A stretch of DNA of 64,000 nt from Gordonia sp. 'Campus' (GCF_022206305.1 NZ_JAKOIW010000016.1:62593-126592), one strand, 5' to 3'. Shown: positions 16,587 to 26,201, numbered from the stretch's first letter. The notes: generated by a model from the sequence alone, not told the origin. Translations and numbers: made by a program.

Positions 16587-18274
16587 CGCGTCTCCTCGCC
16601 CGGCGTCGTCGACGCGCGCGGGATGCGTTCGGGGAAGAGGCCGGGCGGGGCGCCGTTCCCATCCCAGTTGAGCAGGTTCGTCCGGCCCGCCATCGCGCGC
16701 TCGCCGGCCGCGGTGTCGGTGTTCTGACGCTGTTTGAGCGCGTGGAAGGTCTCCACCGACACCGGAGCCGGGCGTCCGCTGGCCTCGCCGAACGGTGAGG
16801 AGTCGAACATGCCCGGCCCCTCGTCGTAGTCCAGTGAACAGCCCATCTCGTCGAGCTTCTCGGCCTGCTCGAGATGCGCGGTCGGGATCACGTAGCGGTC
16901 GTCGTACTTCGCGATGGCCATGAGGCGGTACATCTCGTAGATCTCTTCCTCGGTCATCCCCACCGCGGCCGGGATGCCGGCGTCGGGCTCGCGGCCCAAC
17001 GTGACGTCGCGCATGTACGAGCGCATGGCGGCCAGGCGGCGCAGCACCGTGTCGACGACGGCCGTGTCACCGGCGGTGAACAATTCGGCCAGGTACTCCA
17101 CGGGAATGCGTAGCGCCTCGATGGCACCGAACAGGGTGCCCGCGCCCTCGGCGTCGTGACCCTGTTCGGCCAGCAGGTCGACGATCGGCGAGAGCGGCGG
17201 GACGTACCAGACCATCGGCATGGTGCGGTACTCCGGATGCAGGGGGAGTGCGACGCGGTATTTCTTGGCCAGCGCGTACACCGGGGATCGGCGGGCGGCC
17301 TCTAGCCAGTCGTCCGGGATGCCGTCTCGACGGGCCGCGGCGATCACGTCGGGATCGTCGGGGTCGAGCATCAGGTCGAGCTGGGCCTCGTAGAGATCGC
17401 GTTCGTCCGGGGTCGACGCGGCCGCCGTCACGGCATCGGCGTCGTACAGAAAGATGCCCAGGTAGCGAAGTCGTCCGACGCACGTCTCGGAACAGACGGT
17501 GGGTTGCCCGACCTCGATGCGCGGGTAGCAGAGCGTGCACTTCTCGGCCTTGCCGGACTTGTGGTTGAAGTAGATCTTCTTGTACGGACAACCCGTGATG
17601 CACTGCCGCCAGCCGCGACAGCGATCCTGGTCGACGAGCACGATGCCGTCCTCGCTGCGTTTGTAGATCGCGCCGGAGGGGCACGACGCCATGCACGACG
17701 GGTTCAGGCAGTGTTCGCAGATGCGCGGCAGATAGAACATGAACGTCTGCTCGAACCCGAACTTCACGGCGTCCTCGGACTCGCGACGCAGTTTCTCCAC
17801 GATGGGATCGCGCTTGGCGAGTTCGGGTGCGCCGCCGAGATTGTCGTCCCAGTTCGCCGACCAGGTGACCTTGGTGTCCTTGCCGGTCAGCAGCGATTTC
17901 GGACGGGCGACGGGGAAGTCGTCGCCGAGCGGGGCGTCGATCAGGGTCTGGTAGTCGTAGGTCCAGGGTTCGTAGTAGTCCTCGATGGTCGGTTGGACCG
18001 GACTCGCGAACAGGGTCAACAGCTTTCGGATCCGGCCGCCTGCCCGCAACCGCAGCCTGCCGTTGCGGTTGAGCACCCACCCGCCCTGCCAGGTGTCCTG
18101 GTCGTCGTAACGCCGCGGATATCCCTGTCCGGGGCGCGTTTCGACATTGTTGAACCACACGTACTCGGTTCCGGACCGATTGGTCCAGGCCTGCTTGCAG
18201 GTCACCGAGCAGGTGTGGCATCCGATGCACTTGTCGAGATTCATCACCATCCCGACCTGGGCCATGACCCGCAT
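16583..18274 (-). CDS. narH: Respiratory nitrate reductase beta subunit (Fe-S)
   Basis: A 563-residue electron-transfer subunit. Four cysteine groups are visible: C16-x2-C19-x2-C22-x3-C26, then CEHCLNPSCMASC, then CRGWRQCITGC, where Trp replaces a Cys as expected for the NarH [3Fe-4S] cluster, and CTLC followed by CSETC. It passes electrons from the haems of NarI to FS0 of NarG. The start is the ATG at 18274, which shares one base with the narG stop (TGATG). The longer upstream frame lies within narG and is not coding. The length is slightly above the E. coli protein. Confidence 0.95.
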   Translation of the reverse strand: MRVMAQVGMVMNLDKCIGCHTCSVTCKQAWTNRSGTEYVWFNNVETRPGQGYPRRYDDQDTWQGGWVLNRNGRLRLRAGGRIRKLLTLFASPVQPTIEDYYEPWTYDYQTLIDAPLGDDFPVARPKSLLTGKDTKVTWSANWDDNLGGAPELAKRDPIVEKLRRESEDAVKFGFEQTFMFYLPRICEHCLNPSCMASCPSGAIYKRSEDGIVLVDQDRCRGWRQCITGCPYKKIYFNHKSGKAEKCTLCYPRIEVGQPTVCSETCVGRLRYLGIFLYDADAVTAAASTPDERDLYEAQLDLMLDPDDPDVIAAARRDGIPDDWLEAARRSPVYALAKKYRVALPLHPEYRTMPMVWYVPPLSPIVDLLAEQGHDAEGAGTLFGAIEALRIPVEYLAELFTAGDTAVVDTVLRRLAAMRSYMRDVTLGREPDAGIPAAVGMTEEEIYEMYRLMAIAKYDDRYVIPTAHLEQAEKLDEMGCSLDYDEGPGMFDSSPFGEASGRPAPVSVETFHALKQRQNTDTAAGERAMAGRTNLLNWDGNGAPPGLFPERIPRASTTPGEETR

Positions 18275-21200
18275 CAGTACGTCACCTCCTGGCTGCGTTT
18301 GCGGATGGTCGACACCATGTCGCGCTGGTTGCCGGTCGGCCCGAGATAGTTGAAGGCGTAGGACAACTGGGCGTACCCGCCGATGAGGTGGGTAGGTTTG
18401 ACCAGCAACCGGGTCGGCGAGTTGTGGATGCCGCCACGGCGGCCCGTCGCCTCCGACTTCGGGACGTCGATCGTGCGTTCCTGGGCGTGGTGGACGTAGC
18501 AGACCCCGGCCGGCATGCGATGGCTGACGATCGCGCGGCAGACGAAAACACCGTTGGCGTTCACGCATTCGATCCAGTCGTTGTCGGCGACGTCGATCGA
18601 GGCGGCGTCCTGTGGGCTCAACCAGGCGATCGGACCGCCGCGCGAGAGCGACAACATGAACAGGTTGTCCTGGTACTCGGAGTGGATCGACCACTTCGAG
18701 TGCGGGGTCAGGTACCGGACCGTGATCTCCCGCGACCCGTCGGCGCCGAGCTTCGGCTCACCGAACAGGCGGTGCATGTCCAGTGGCGGACGGTAGATCG
18801 GGAACGACTCGCCCATGTCGATCATCCAGTCGTGATCGAGGTAGAAGTGCATCCGCCCGGTGAGGGTGTGAAACGGCTTGAGCCGCTCGATGTTCACGGT
18901 GAAGGGTGCGTACCGTCGACCCCCGGTCTCCGATCCGGACCACTCCGGCGACGTGATGACCGGCACGGGTGCCTTCTGGGTGTCGGCGAAGCGGATCCGC
19001 TTCTCCTCCGACCCGCGGGCCAGATCGTCGAGGCGGAACCCGACGCGTTGCTGGAGCTGTTCGAAGCCGGCCACTGCGAGTTCACCGTTCGTGGTCCCCG
19101 ACAACGTCAGGATCGCCTCGGCGAGTTTCTCGTCGGTGTCGATCGCCGGTCGTCCGTCGCCGGCCCCGCCGAGCATCACGCCGTTGGACTCGGCGAGTTT
19201 GCGTGTCTGCTCCTCGAGCGGGTAGGTCACGTTCTTGACGGTGAAGCCGAGCTTGTCCGCGAGCGGTCCGATGGACGCCAGCTTGTCCGCGATCGCGGTG
19301 TAATCCCGTTCCACCACACTGAAGTTGGGCATGTTCCGGCCAGGCTGGCCGGCAACGCCATCCCGTTGCCAGTCCAGAACCCGACCGTGTGGTTGCGCGA
19401 CCTCGCCGGGGGTGTCGTGCTGCAGCGGCACGCTCACGAGGTCATGACGTGTCCCCAGATGTGTTCGGGCCAGGTCGGACAGCTTGCGTGCGAGACGGTG
19501 GAACAGGTCGAAGTCGGACTTGGCCTCCCATGGCGGGTCGATCGCCGGGGTGAACGCATGGACGAACGGATGCATGTCCGTCGACGACAGATCGTGCTTC
19601 TCGTACCAGGTCGCGGCGGGCAACACGATGTCGGACAGCAGCGTGGTCGACGTCATCCGGAAGTCCGCGGAGAGCAGCAGGTCGAGCTTGCCTTCGGGGA
19701 TGTCGTCATGCCAACGGATCTCGCTCGGCCGTGGGGTGTCGGGGTTCTCGGTGCCCAGCACGTTGTGGTGGGTACCGAGCAGAGTGCGAAGGAAGTACTC
19801 GTTGCCCTTCGCCGACGAGCCGAGCAGGTTCGACCGCCACAGCACCAGGGTGCGCGGCCAGTTCTCCGGAGCATCGACATCGGTGATGGCGGGTGTCAGT
19901 TCGCCGTTCTGCAGTCGTTCGGCGACGTAGGCGGCGGCGTCGGTCGCCTCGCCGCGGTCCACGGCCGCGGTTGCCTCGTCGGCGACGTCGAGCGGGTTGG
20001 TCGAGAACTGGGGATAGAAGGGCATCCAGCCGAGCCGCGCGGATTGGGCGATCGCGTCGGCCGTGTGCTCGTGGTCCATCGTGCCGCGCGAGAGCGGAGA
20101 GGCGAGTGACGACGTCGAGTAGCCGTCGTTGCGCCACTGCCCGGTGTGCATGTACCAGTACGACGTCCCCGTCATGGTCCGTGGCGGCCGCGTCCAGTCG
20201 AGTGCGTTGGCCAGCGAGATCCAGCCGGTGATCGGACGGCACTTCTCCTGCCCCACGTAGTGCGCCCAGCCGCCGCCGTTGCGGCCCATGCAGCCGGTGA
20301 GGATCAACAGGGACAAGATCGCCCGGTAGGTGGCGTCGCCGTGGAACCACTGGCAGATCCCGGCGCCCATGATGATCATCGAGCGGCCTTGCGACTCCTC
20401 GGCATTCGCGGCGAACTCCCGTGCGACCCGGATCGCCGCAGCCGCCGGGACGCCGGTGATTTCGGCCTGCCACGCCGGTGTGTACGGCGCCGACGCGTCG
20501 TCGTAGCCGGTGGGCCACTCGCCGGGGAGCCCGTCCCGGGCGACGCCGTACTGCGCGAGCATGAGGTCGAACACGGTCGTGACGAGCCGCCCGCCGATGC
20601 GCCGCGCGGGGACACCTCGCCGGACCACGGCGCCGCTGCCGTCGGGGGCGTCGAAGACGGGGAAGGCGACTTCGACGTACTCGGCCGCGTCGCCGAGCAA
20701 CGTCAGCGCTGGGCGTGCGTCCTCGAGGTCGAGGTTCCACCGCCCCTTGCCGGACTCTGCATACCGGAACCCCATCGAACCGTTGGGAACCACCGGCCGG
20801 TCCTGCTCGGAGTCCCAGAAGACGGTCTTCCACACGTCTTCGCCGGCGGACACCCGGCCTCCCGCGTCGAGCTCGTCGGCGGTGACGAACTTGCCTGCGA
20901 CGAACCGCCCAGGGAGATCGTCCCCCTGCTCGTCGAGATGGATCAGGAACGGGAGGTCGGTGTAGCGGCGCACGTAGTCGTCGAAGAACCCGGTCGAGCG
21001 CTGCACGAAGAACTCGGTGAGGATGACGTGGCCCATCGCCATCGCGAGGGCGCCGTCGGTACCTGCCTGCGCGGGTAGCCATTCGTCGGCGAACTTGGTG
21101 TTGTCGGCGTAGTCGGGGCTGACCGAGACCACCTTGGTGCCGCGGTAACGCACCTCGGCCATCCAGTGCGCGTCCGGGGTCCGCGTCACGGGAACGTTGG

Positions 21201-22002
21201 ATCCCCACATCATCAGGTAGGTCGCATCCCACCAGTCGCCGGACTCGGGAACGTCGGTCTGGTCGCCGAACACCTGCGGGCTGGCCACCGGGAGGTCGGC
21301 GTACCAGTCGTAGAACGACGTCATCACGCCACCGATGAGCTGGATGAAGCGGGTGCCGACACAGTGGCTGACCATCGACATGGCGGGGATGGGGGAGAAG
21401 CCCGCGCAACGGTCGGGGCCATACGTCTTGATGGTGTGCACGTGTGCGGCGGCCGCCATCTCGATGGCCTCGTCCCACGAGACGCGGACGAGCCCGCCCT
21501 TGCCCCGCGCCTGCTGGTAAGAACGGCGGCGCAGCGGATCGCCCACCACGTCAGCCCAGGCCAGGACGGGATCCTGCAGGCGCTTCTTCGCCTCGCGGTA
21601 CATCTCGACGAGCACACCGCGGGCGTACGGATGCCGCACGCGTGTGGGTGAGTAGGTGTACCAGGAGAAGGCGGCCCCGCGTGGACACCCGCGCGGTTCG
21701 TACTCGGGACGGTCCGGACCGACCGACGGATAGTCGGTCTCCTGGGTTTCCCACGTGATGATCCCGTCTTTGACGTAGACCTTCCACGAGCACGATCCGG
21801 TGCAGTTGACGCCGTGGGTCGAGCGGACGATCTTGTCGTGACTCCACCGGTCGCGGTAGAACACGTCGCCGGCGCGGCCGCCCTCGCGGAAGACCGCGCG
21901 GCGATCGTCCGTCTCGTCCCAGCGGGTGAAGAATTTTCCGATGTTCAGCAGGGCTGTGGCTGCAGTGCCCTGGATGTCGTCAGACCGGGCCATGTGCGTC
22001 AC
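18274..22002 (-). CDS. narG: Respiratory nitrate reductase alpha subunit (Mo-bisMGD)
   Basis: A 1242-residue catalytic subunit that reduces nitrate to nitrite on the cytoplasmic side of the membrane. The FS0 cluster ligands are His63, Cys67, Cys71 and Cys106 (HGVNCTGSC, then RGCPRG). His as the first ligand and Asp236 in YADLPVASP as the molybdenum ligand are both NarG hallmarks. No Tat signal is needed for this cytoplasmic-facing type. A second ATG three codons downstream (21993) is an equally good start. It heads narGHJI-K. An inverted repeat lies 60-80 bp upstream, and no regulator gene is adjacent. Confidence 0.96.
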   Translation of the reverse strand: MTHMARSDDIQGTAATALLNIGKFFTRWDETDDRRAVFREGGRAGDVFYRDRWSHDKIVRSTHGVNCTGSCSWKVYVKDGIITWETQETDYPSVGPDRPEYEPRGCPRGAAFSWYTYSPTRVRHPYARGVLVEMYREAKKRLQDPVLAWADVVGDPLRRRSYQQARGKGGLVRVSWDEAIEMAAAAHVHTIKTYGPDRCAGFSPIPAMSMVSHCVGTRFIQLIGGVMTSFYDWYADLPVASPQVFGDQTDVPESGDWWDATYLMMWGSNVPVTRTPDAHWMAEVRYRGTKVVSVSPDYADNTKFADEWLPAQAGTDGALAMAMGHVILTEFFVQRSTGFFDDYVRRYTDLPFLIHLDEQGDDLPGRFVAGKFVTADELDAGGRVSAGEDVWKTVFWDSEQDRPVVPNGSMGFRYAESGKGRWNLDLEDARPALTLLGDAAEYVEVAFPVFDAPDGSGAVVRRGVPARRIGGRLVTTVFDLMLAQYGVARDGLPGEWPTGYDDASAPYTPAWQAEITGVPAAAAIRVAREFAANAEESQGRSMIIMGAGICQWFHGDATYRAILSLLILTGCMGRNGGGWAHYVGQEKCRPITGWISLANALDWTRPPRTMTGTSYWYMHTGQWRNDGYSTSSLASPLSRGTMDHEHTADAIAQSARLGWMPFYPQFSTNPLDVADEATAAVDRGEATDAAAYVAERLQNGELTPAITDVDAPENWPRTLVLWRSNLLGSSAKGNEYFLRTLLGTHHNVLGTENPDTPRPSEIRWHDDIPEGKLDLLLSADFRMTSTTLLSDIVLPAATWYEKHDLSSTDMHPFVHAFTPAIDPPWEAKSDFDLFHRLARKLSDLARTHLGTRHDLVSVPLQHDTPGEVAQPHGRVLDWQRDGVAGQPGRNMPNFSVVERDYTAIADKLASIGPLADKLGFTVKNVTYPLEEQTRKLAESNGVMLGGAGDGRPAIDTDEKLAEAILTLSGTTNGELAVAGFEQLQQRVGFRLDDLARGSEEKRIRFADTQKAPVPVITSPEWSGSETGGRRYAPFTVNIERLKPFHTLTGRMHFYLDHDWMIDMGESFPIYRPPLDMHRLFGEPKLGADGSREITVRYLTPHSKWSIHSEYQDNLFMLSLSRGGPIAWLSPQDAASIDVADNDWIECVNANGVFVCRAIVSHRMPAGVCYVHHAQERTIDVPKSEATGRRGGIHNSPTRLLVKPTHLIGGYAQLSYAFNYLGPTGNQRDMVSTIRKRSQEVTY

Positions 22003-22061
22003 CCTACGGACGACGTGCCGGATTTTCTTTGCGAATCGAAAAGTCGATCAAGTGCGGCGCA

Positions 22062-22084
22062 GAATGTTTCCGGAGAATACATTC
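22062..22084. promoter_or_regulatory. Inverted repeat upstream of narG
   Basis: GAATGT (22062-22067) and ACATTC (22079-22084) form 6-bp arms around an 11-bp centre that itself contains TTCCGGAGAA. The 23-bp element is centred about 70 bp upstream of the narG start in locally AT-rich DNA, and is a plausible operator for nitrate or oxygen control. The regulator is not identified. Confidence 0.4.
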
Positions 22085-22121
22085 GTCGCACATATGGAGA
22101 ACACGAACCGGACCGGCCCGA

Positions 22122-22463
22122 TCACCGGGTTGCGACGGTCAGCAGGATCGCCGAATCCTCCTCGGCGGTCAATCCGTGACGTGTCGACGGAATCGTCACG
22201 AGATCGCCCTCTGCTCCCTTCCAGGAACCGTCCGGATCGCCGTCTGCGGTGGTGAGGACGACGCGACCGCGCAGGACATGCAGGGTGGCCTCGGTGGGAC
22301 TCTCGTGGTCGGACAGCGCCGCACCGGCGGTCAGGGCGATGACGGTCTGCCGGAGATGTCGAGAAGAGTTGCCGTGCAACGTATGCGACGCGCGTCGGCT
22401 CGACGCCTCGCGCGCTGAGGACAGGAGTTGATCGACGAGTTCGGGCAAGTGGGTCGAATTCAC
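22122..22463 (-). CDS. Small cupin-domain protein
   Basis: A 113-residue single-domain cupin. VIALTAGAALSDHESPTEATLHVLRGRVVL corresponds to the first cupin motif region (interrupted here for brevity by its glycine-rich turn), and GDLVTIPSTRHGLTA to the second, with the conserved final His. Start is a GTG at 22463. It lies 119 bp upstream of narG on the same strand, so it may be co-transcribed. Its metal-ligand set is incomplete compared with enzymatic cupins, so a sensing or binding role is more likely than catalysis. The function is unknown. Confidence 0.75.
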   Translation of the reverse strand: MNSTHLPELVDQLLSSAREASSRRASHTLHGNSSRHLRQTVIALTAGAALSDHESPTEATLHVLRGRVVLTTADGDPDGSWKGAEGDLVTIPSTRHGLTAEEDSAILLTVATR

Positions 22464-22789
22464 TGTTCCACCATGGCACCGCCGGCGGGAGCCGACACGT
22501 CGTTCGGGTCGATCGAGGCCGGTTCGTTGTTCACCGGCCGGTCTCGCCGAGGCCGGGAATAGCGCACACGAGTAGTGCGAAAAGCCGAGGACGGCACTTT
22601 GTGGTTTCGTGAACGCCCGACCGAAGAGACGATTTCTCGAATGCGTTCCGAAAGATGTCCACGATCAGATGCGGACACCGCGACATGGATGGAAACATAT
22701 GCCGAGGTGCTGTACCCCATCGCATTCTGTCGAAGGTCTGCCAACTGCGTCCGGGACCCGTGCTCGGACAGGCGAGACCCTCTGCCGGG
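22464..22789. other. 326-bp gap without a supportable gene
   Basis: The stretch between the cupin gene and the sugar dehydrogenase gene is less GC-rich than its surroundings. Short frames exist on both strands, but none has a ribosome binding site plus a recognisable product. A small hairpin (CCGGT/ACCGG around 22530-22550) is present. It could hold the promoter of the cupin-nar transcript, or be a decayed gene. Confidence 0.5.
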
Positions 22790-23872
22790 TCAGGCCGGAC
22801 GCATGCGGAGCAGGCGGTCGTCGGAACCGGTGGGCCGGCCGCGTCCGTCCCTGTTGCTCGTGCCGAACCACACCGAACCGTCGGGCGCGGCCGCCACCGC
22901 GCGGAGCCGGCCGTAGTCGCCCGTGAACCGGGCGGTCGGTGCTCCCGCCGTGTCGCCGTCGAGAGGGATCTCCCACAGGCGTCGGCCTCGCAGTGCGGCC
23001 ATGTACGCGCGCCCGCCGACGATGGCCAGTCCGGCCGGCGAGGCCTCGTCCGTCGTCCACCCCGCTGCCGGGGAGACGAACCGCGGATCGTCGGACTCGC
23101 CCTCGACCTCGGGCCACCCGTAGTTGCCGCCGCGGCGGATCAGGTTGAGCTCGTCGCGACTGTTCTGGCCGAACTCGCTCGCCCAGAGGCGCCCCGACGC
23201 GTCGAGGGCGAGCCCTTCGACGTTGCGGTGGCCGTAGGACCAGACCTCGTTGTCGAAGGGATTGCCCGGCCACGGCCGCCCGTCGCGGTCCACGCGCAGG
23301 ATCTTGCCGTTGAGTGCCCGGACGTCCTGGGCCACCTCCGGTACCGCCGCGTCGCCGACGGCGACGAACAGACTGCGGTCGGCGTCGAACAGCAGCGCGC
23401 CGCCGTGGTGGTTGTAGGCGGCGTCGAGCCCACTGATCAGCGTCCGCGGACGGGTCAGCCGCGTGCCGTCGAAATCCATTCGCACCAGCCGGTTGTCGCC
23501 GGCGGTGGTGTAGTAGAGGAACACGACGCTGTCGTCGCCCGGTGCGACGGCGATTCCCTGGAGACCGCCCTCACCCCGCGGCGCGGCGTCGGCGACATCC
23601 CCCACGGTCCGTACGTCGCCACCGGGGGAGACCCGGACCACGGTCGCGGCGTCGCGCTGGGTCACCAGTGCGTCTCCGTCGCGGAGGAACGCGATCGCCC
23701 ACGGGACCTCGAGTCCCGACGCGATGACCTCGGGTCCTGCCGGGTCGGGCGAGCCGGCGTCGGGTGCGCCGGTACGGGGCGGGTCGGGCTCGGTGCACCC
23801 GGACACCAGCGCGGTACCCGCGACCAGCCCAGCTCCGAGGAGTCCGCTTCTGAGCAACTGTCGGCGGTCCAT
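22790..23872 (-). CDS. PQQ-dependent sugar dehydrogenase-like (GSDH) lipoprotein
   Basis: A 360-residue exported protein with an N-terminal RR pair (MDRRQLLRSG), a hydrophobic stretch and a lipobox ending V-S-G-C at Cys26, so Tat or Sec export with lipid anchoring is likely. The mature part is a six-bladed glucose/sorbosone dehydrogenase beta-propeller. LEVPWAIAFLRDG, GEGGLQGIAVAP, YNHHGGALLFDAD, GRPWPGNPF, GHRNVEGLA and GNYGWPEVEGE are the usual landmarks, including the catalytic-type His in NHHGG. The substrate is probably an aldose, but quinone-cofactor use cannot be verified here. It is convergent with nothing and divergent from the ribosomal operon. Confidence 0.88.
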   Translation of the reverse strand: MDRRQLLRSGLLGAGLVAGTALVSGCTEPDPPRTGAPDAGSPDPAGPEVIASGLEVPWAIAFLRDGDALVTQRDAATVVRVSPGGDVRTVGDVADAAPRGEGGLQGIAVAPGDDSVVFLYYTTAGDNRLVRMDFDGTRLTRPRTLISGLDAAYNHHGGALLFDADRSLFVAVGDAAVPEVAQDVRALNGKILRVDRDGRPWPGNPFDNEVWSYGHRNVEGLALDASGRLWASEFGQNSRDELNLIRRGGNYGWPEVEGESDDPRFVSPAAGWTTDEASPAGLAIVGGRAYMAALRGRRLWEIPLDGDTAGAPTARFTGDYGRLRAVAAAPDGSVWFGTSNRDGRGRPTGSDDRLLRMRPA

Positions 23873-23919
23873 ACCCTCGATGGTGCCCGAACCGCGGAGG
23901 GTGTGCTGTCGGCGTCGAT

Positions 23920-23948
23920 TTGGGTCTACGCTGCGGATTCCCTACACT
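23920..23948 (+). promoter_or_regulatory. rpsHp: Promoter of the rpsH ribosomal operon
   Basis: TTGGGT at 23920-23925 and TACACT at 23943-23948 are separated by 17 bp. The -10 fits the primary sigma factor consensus TANANT of actinobacteria. The position gives a leader of about 190 nt before rpsH. Confidence 0.6.
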
Positions 23949-23954
23949 AGACCG

Positions 23955-24145
23955 GTTGCCTGTGCACCTCAGGTGTCCGGGACACAACTGAATAGTCTCC
24001 GGTGCCGGCGAAAAGCCAAGGGCATCGGCGGCGAGAACCTTCAGAAACAACTATCCACTTCGTGGAAGGCCCACCGCAGGTCACGGGGATGTCCCCGCGT
24101 CCGGCGCTGTATGGGAACCGCTACGAGAAAGGTTGACGGTCACCC
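23955..24145 (+). other. Structured 5' leader of the rpsH operon
   Basis: About 190 nt without a gene lie between the promoter and the rpsH ATG. Two compact hairpins are visible: GTGTC/GACAC with a CGG loop (23973-23985) and CCAC/GTGG with a TTC loop (24055-24065). Autogenous control by S8 is known for spc operons elsewhere. Whether this leader carries an S8 site is inference. Confidence 0.4.
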
Positions 24146-24544
24146 ATGACCATGACTGACCCGATCGCAGACTTCTTGACGCGTCTGCGTAACGCCAACT
24201 CGGCGTACCACGACGAGGTGACACTGCCCTCGTCGAAGATCAAGGTGAACATCGCCGAGATCCTCAAGCGCGAGGGCTACATCACCGACTACCGCACCGA
24301 AGACGCGGAGGTCGGCAAGAGCCTCGTCGTCTCGCTGAAGTACGGCCCGAGCCGTGAGCGTTCCATCGCCGGCCTGCGCCGCGTCTCCAAGCCCGGTCTC
24401 CGGGTGTATGCAAAGTCCACCAATTTGCCCAAGGTTCTGGGCGGCCTCGGCGTGGCCATCATCTCCACGTCGTCGGGTCTGCTCACCGATCGCCAGGCAG
24501 CCAACCAGGGCGTGGGCGGCGAAGTCCTCGCCTACGTCTGGTAG
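24146..24544 (+). CDS. rpsH: 30S ribosomal protein S8
   Basis: A 132-residue S8. [20 protein letters not shown] at the start and the C-terminal [12 protein letters not shown] followed by GGEVLAYVW are diagnostic. S8 binds helix 21 of 16S rRNA and is an early assembly protein. Two in-frame Met codons (24146 and 24152) are close together, and the first is used here. In most actinobacteria rpsH follows rplE and rpsN, whereas here it is the first gene and the upstream neighbour is on the other strand. Confidence 0.98.
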   Translation: MTMTDPIADFLTRLRNANSAYHDEVTLPSSKIKVNIAEILKREGYITDYRTEDAEVGKSLVVSLKYGPSRERSIAGLRRVSKPGLRVYAKSTNLPKVLGGLGVAIISTSSGLLTDRQAANQGVGGEVLAYVW

Positions 24545-24557
24545 GGGAGGTAACAAC

Positions 24558-25094
24558 ATGTCGCGTATCGGAAAGAACCCCATCGAGATCCCCGCTGGCG
24601 TGGACGTCACCATCGACGGCCAGAACGTCACCGTGAAGGGCCCGAAGGGTGAGCTCTCGCTCACCGTCTCCGAGCCCATCTCGGTCGCCAAGGAGGACAA
24701 CTCCGTTGTCGTCACCCGCCCCAACGACGAGCGTCGCAGCCGCGCGCTGCACGGCCTGAGCCGTTCGCTCGTGAACAACCTCGTCGTCGGCGTCACGCAG
24801 GGCTACACCAAGAAGATGGAGATCTTCGGTGTCGGTTACCGCGTGCAGGCCAAGGGCAGCGACCTCGAGTTCGCGCTCGGTTACAGCCATCCCGTGCCGA
24901 TCGAGGCCCCGGCGGGCATCACGTTCGCCGTGGAGTCCCCGACGAAGTTCTCGGTCTCGGGTATCGACAAGCAGCAAGTCGGCGAGATCTCGGCGGTCAT
25001 CCGCCGCCTGCGTCGTCCGGACCCCTACAAGGGCAAGGGCATTCGCTACGAGGGTGAGCAGATCCGTCGCAAGGTCGGAAAGACGGGTAAGTAA
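24558..25094 (+). CDS. rplF: 50S ribosomal protein L6
   Basis: A 178-residue L6 starting [17 protein letters not shown], with the C-terminal [19 protein letters not shown] signature. It binds 23S rRNA near the sarcin-ricin loop. The ATG at 24558 is preceded by GGGGAGG. It lies 13 bp after rpsH and 3 bp before rplR, so the three genes are translated from one transcript. Confidence 0.98.
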   Translation: MSRIGKNPIEIPAGVDVTIDGQNVTVKGPKGELSLTVSEPISVAKEDNSVVVTRPNDERRSRALHGLSRSLVNNLVVGVTQGYTKKMEIFGVGYRVQAKGSDLEFALGYSHPVPIEAPAGITFAVESPTKFSVSGIDKQQVGEISAVIRRLRRPDPYKGKGIRYEGEQIRRKVGKTGK

Positions 25095-25097
25095 GCC

Positions 25098-25502
25098 ATG
25101 AGTGATTCAGCTACCAAGACAGTGCGCAAGCCGGTCGGCAAGGACGTCTCGACGCGTCGTCGTAAGGCGACCGCCAACCGTCACTTCCGTCTCCGCAAGA
25201 AGGTCAGCGGCACCCCCGCTCGTCCGCGTCTCGCGGTCAAGCGCAGCTCGCGCCACATCCACGTGCAGCTCATCGACGACCTGGCCGGCAAGACGCTGGC
25301 CGCCGCATCGTCGATCGAGGCCGACGTGCGTGCCGCAGGCGGCGACAAGTCCGCGCAGGCTGCCAAGGTCGGCGAACTGATCGCCGCCCGCGCCAAGGCT
25401 GCCGGTGTCGACGCCGTCGTGTTCGACCGCGGTGGCAAGGACTACCACGGCCGGATCGCCGCGCTCGCCGACGCCGCCCGCGAGGGAGGCCTGAGCTTCT
25501 GA
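25098..25502 (+). CDS. rplR: 50S ribosomal protein L18
   Basis: A 134-residue L18. [18 protein letters not shown] and [19 protein letters not shown] are the conserved 5S rRNA-binding regions. The N-terminal about 30 residues are basic and flexible as usual. It starts 3 bp after the rplF stop, with a ribosome binding site inside the end of rplF. Confidence 0.98.
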   Translation: MSDSATKTVRKPVGKDVSTRRRKATANRHFRLRKKVSGTPARPRLAVKRSSRHIHVQLIDDLAGKTLAAASSIEADVRAAGGDKSAQAAKVGELIAARAKAAGVDAVVFDRGGKDYHGRIAALADAAREGGLSF

Positions 25503-25548
25503 TGACCATCTTCACCAGCTATATCCACAACACCGGAGGGAACCTCTG

Positions 25549-26199
25549 ATGCCCGGACGTCAGCGTGACGGCGGAAACGGACCCGCCGGTAACGACAACA
25601 ACCAGAACAACGCCGGCGGCGGCAACGATCGCCGTGGCGGTGGCGGCGGTCGTGACCGTCGCGACCGTGGCGGCCGCGACCAGGATCGCAACCAGCTCGA
25701 GCGCGTGGTGACCATCAACCGCGTCTCGAAGGTGGTCAAGGGTGGACGTCGTTTCTCGTTCACCGCTCTCGTGGTCGTCGGCGACGGCCAGGGCATGGTC
25801 GGCGTCGGCTACGGCAAGGCCAAGGAAGTTCCGGCCGCGATCCAGAAGGGCGTCGAAGAGGCTCGCAAGAACTTCTTCCGCGTGCCGATGATCGGCGCCA
25901 CCGTCACCCACCCGGTTCAGGGTGAAGCGGCCGCCGGTGTGGTCATGCTGCGCCCGGCCAGCCCCGGTACCGGTGTCATCGCCGGTGGCGCGGTGCGTGC
26001 CGTGCTCGAGTGCGCGGGCGTCCACGACGTCCTCGCGAAGAGCCTCGGCTCGGACAACGCCATCAACGTCGTGCACGCCACCGTCGCGGCGCTCAAGATG
26101 CTGCAGCGTCCCGAAGAGGTCGCGGCCCGTCGTGGTCTGCCGATCGAGGACGTCGCTCCGGCCGGTATGCTCCGCGCTCGTGCAGGACAGGGGGTCTGA
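25549..26199 (+). CDS. rpsE: 30S ribosomal protein S5
   Basis: A 216-residue S5 with an unusually low-complexity N-terminal extension of about 45 residues rich in Gly, Asn, Arg and Asp, as in other actinobacteria. The core follows: [19 protein letters not shown] is the double-stranded RNA-binding region and [15 protein letters not shown] the fold signature. The ATG at 25549 follows GGAGGGAAC. S5 takes part in decoding accuracy. Confidence 0.97.
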   Translation: MPGRQRDGGNGPAGNDNNQNNAGGGNDRRGGGGGRDRRDRGGRDQDRNQLERVVTINRVSKVVKGGRRFSFTALVVVGDGQGMVGVGYGKAKEVPAAIQKGVEEARKNFFRVPMIGATVTHPVQGEAAAGVVMLRPASPGTGVIAGGAVRAVLECAGVHDVLAKSLGSDNAINVVHATVAALKMLQRPEEVAARRGLPIEDVAPAGMLRARAGQGV

Positions 26200-26201
26200 T
26201 C

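Noticed and set aside
22460..22744. 94-codon minus-strand frame upstream of the cupin gene
   Set aside because: No ribosome binding site, no domain and a composition unlike a gene; it overlaps the likely promoter region.
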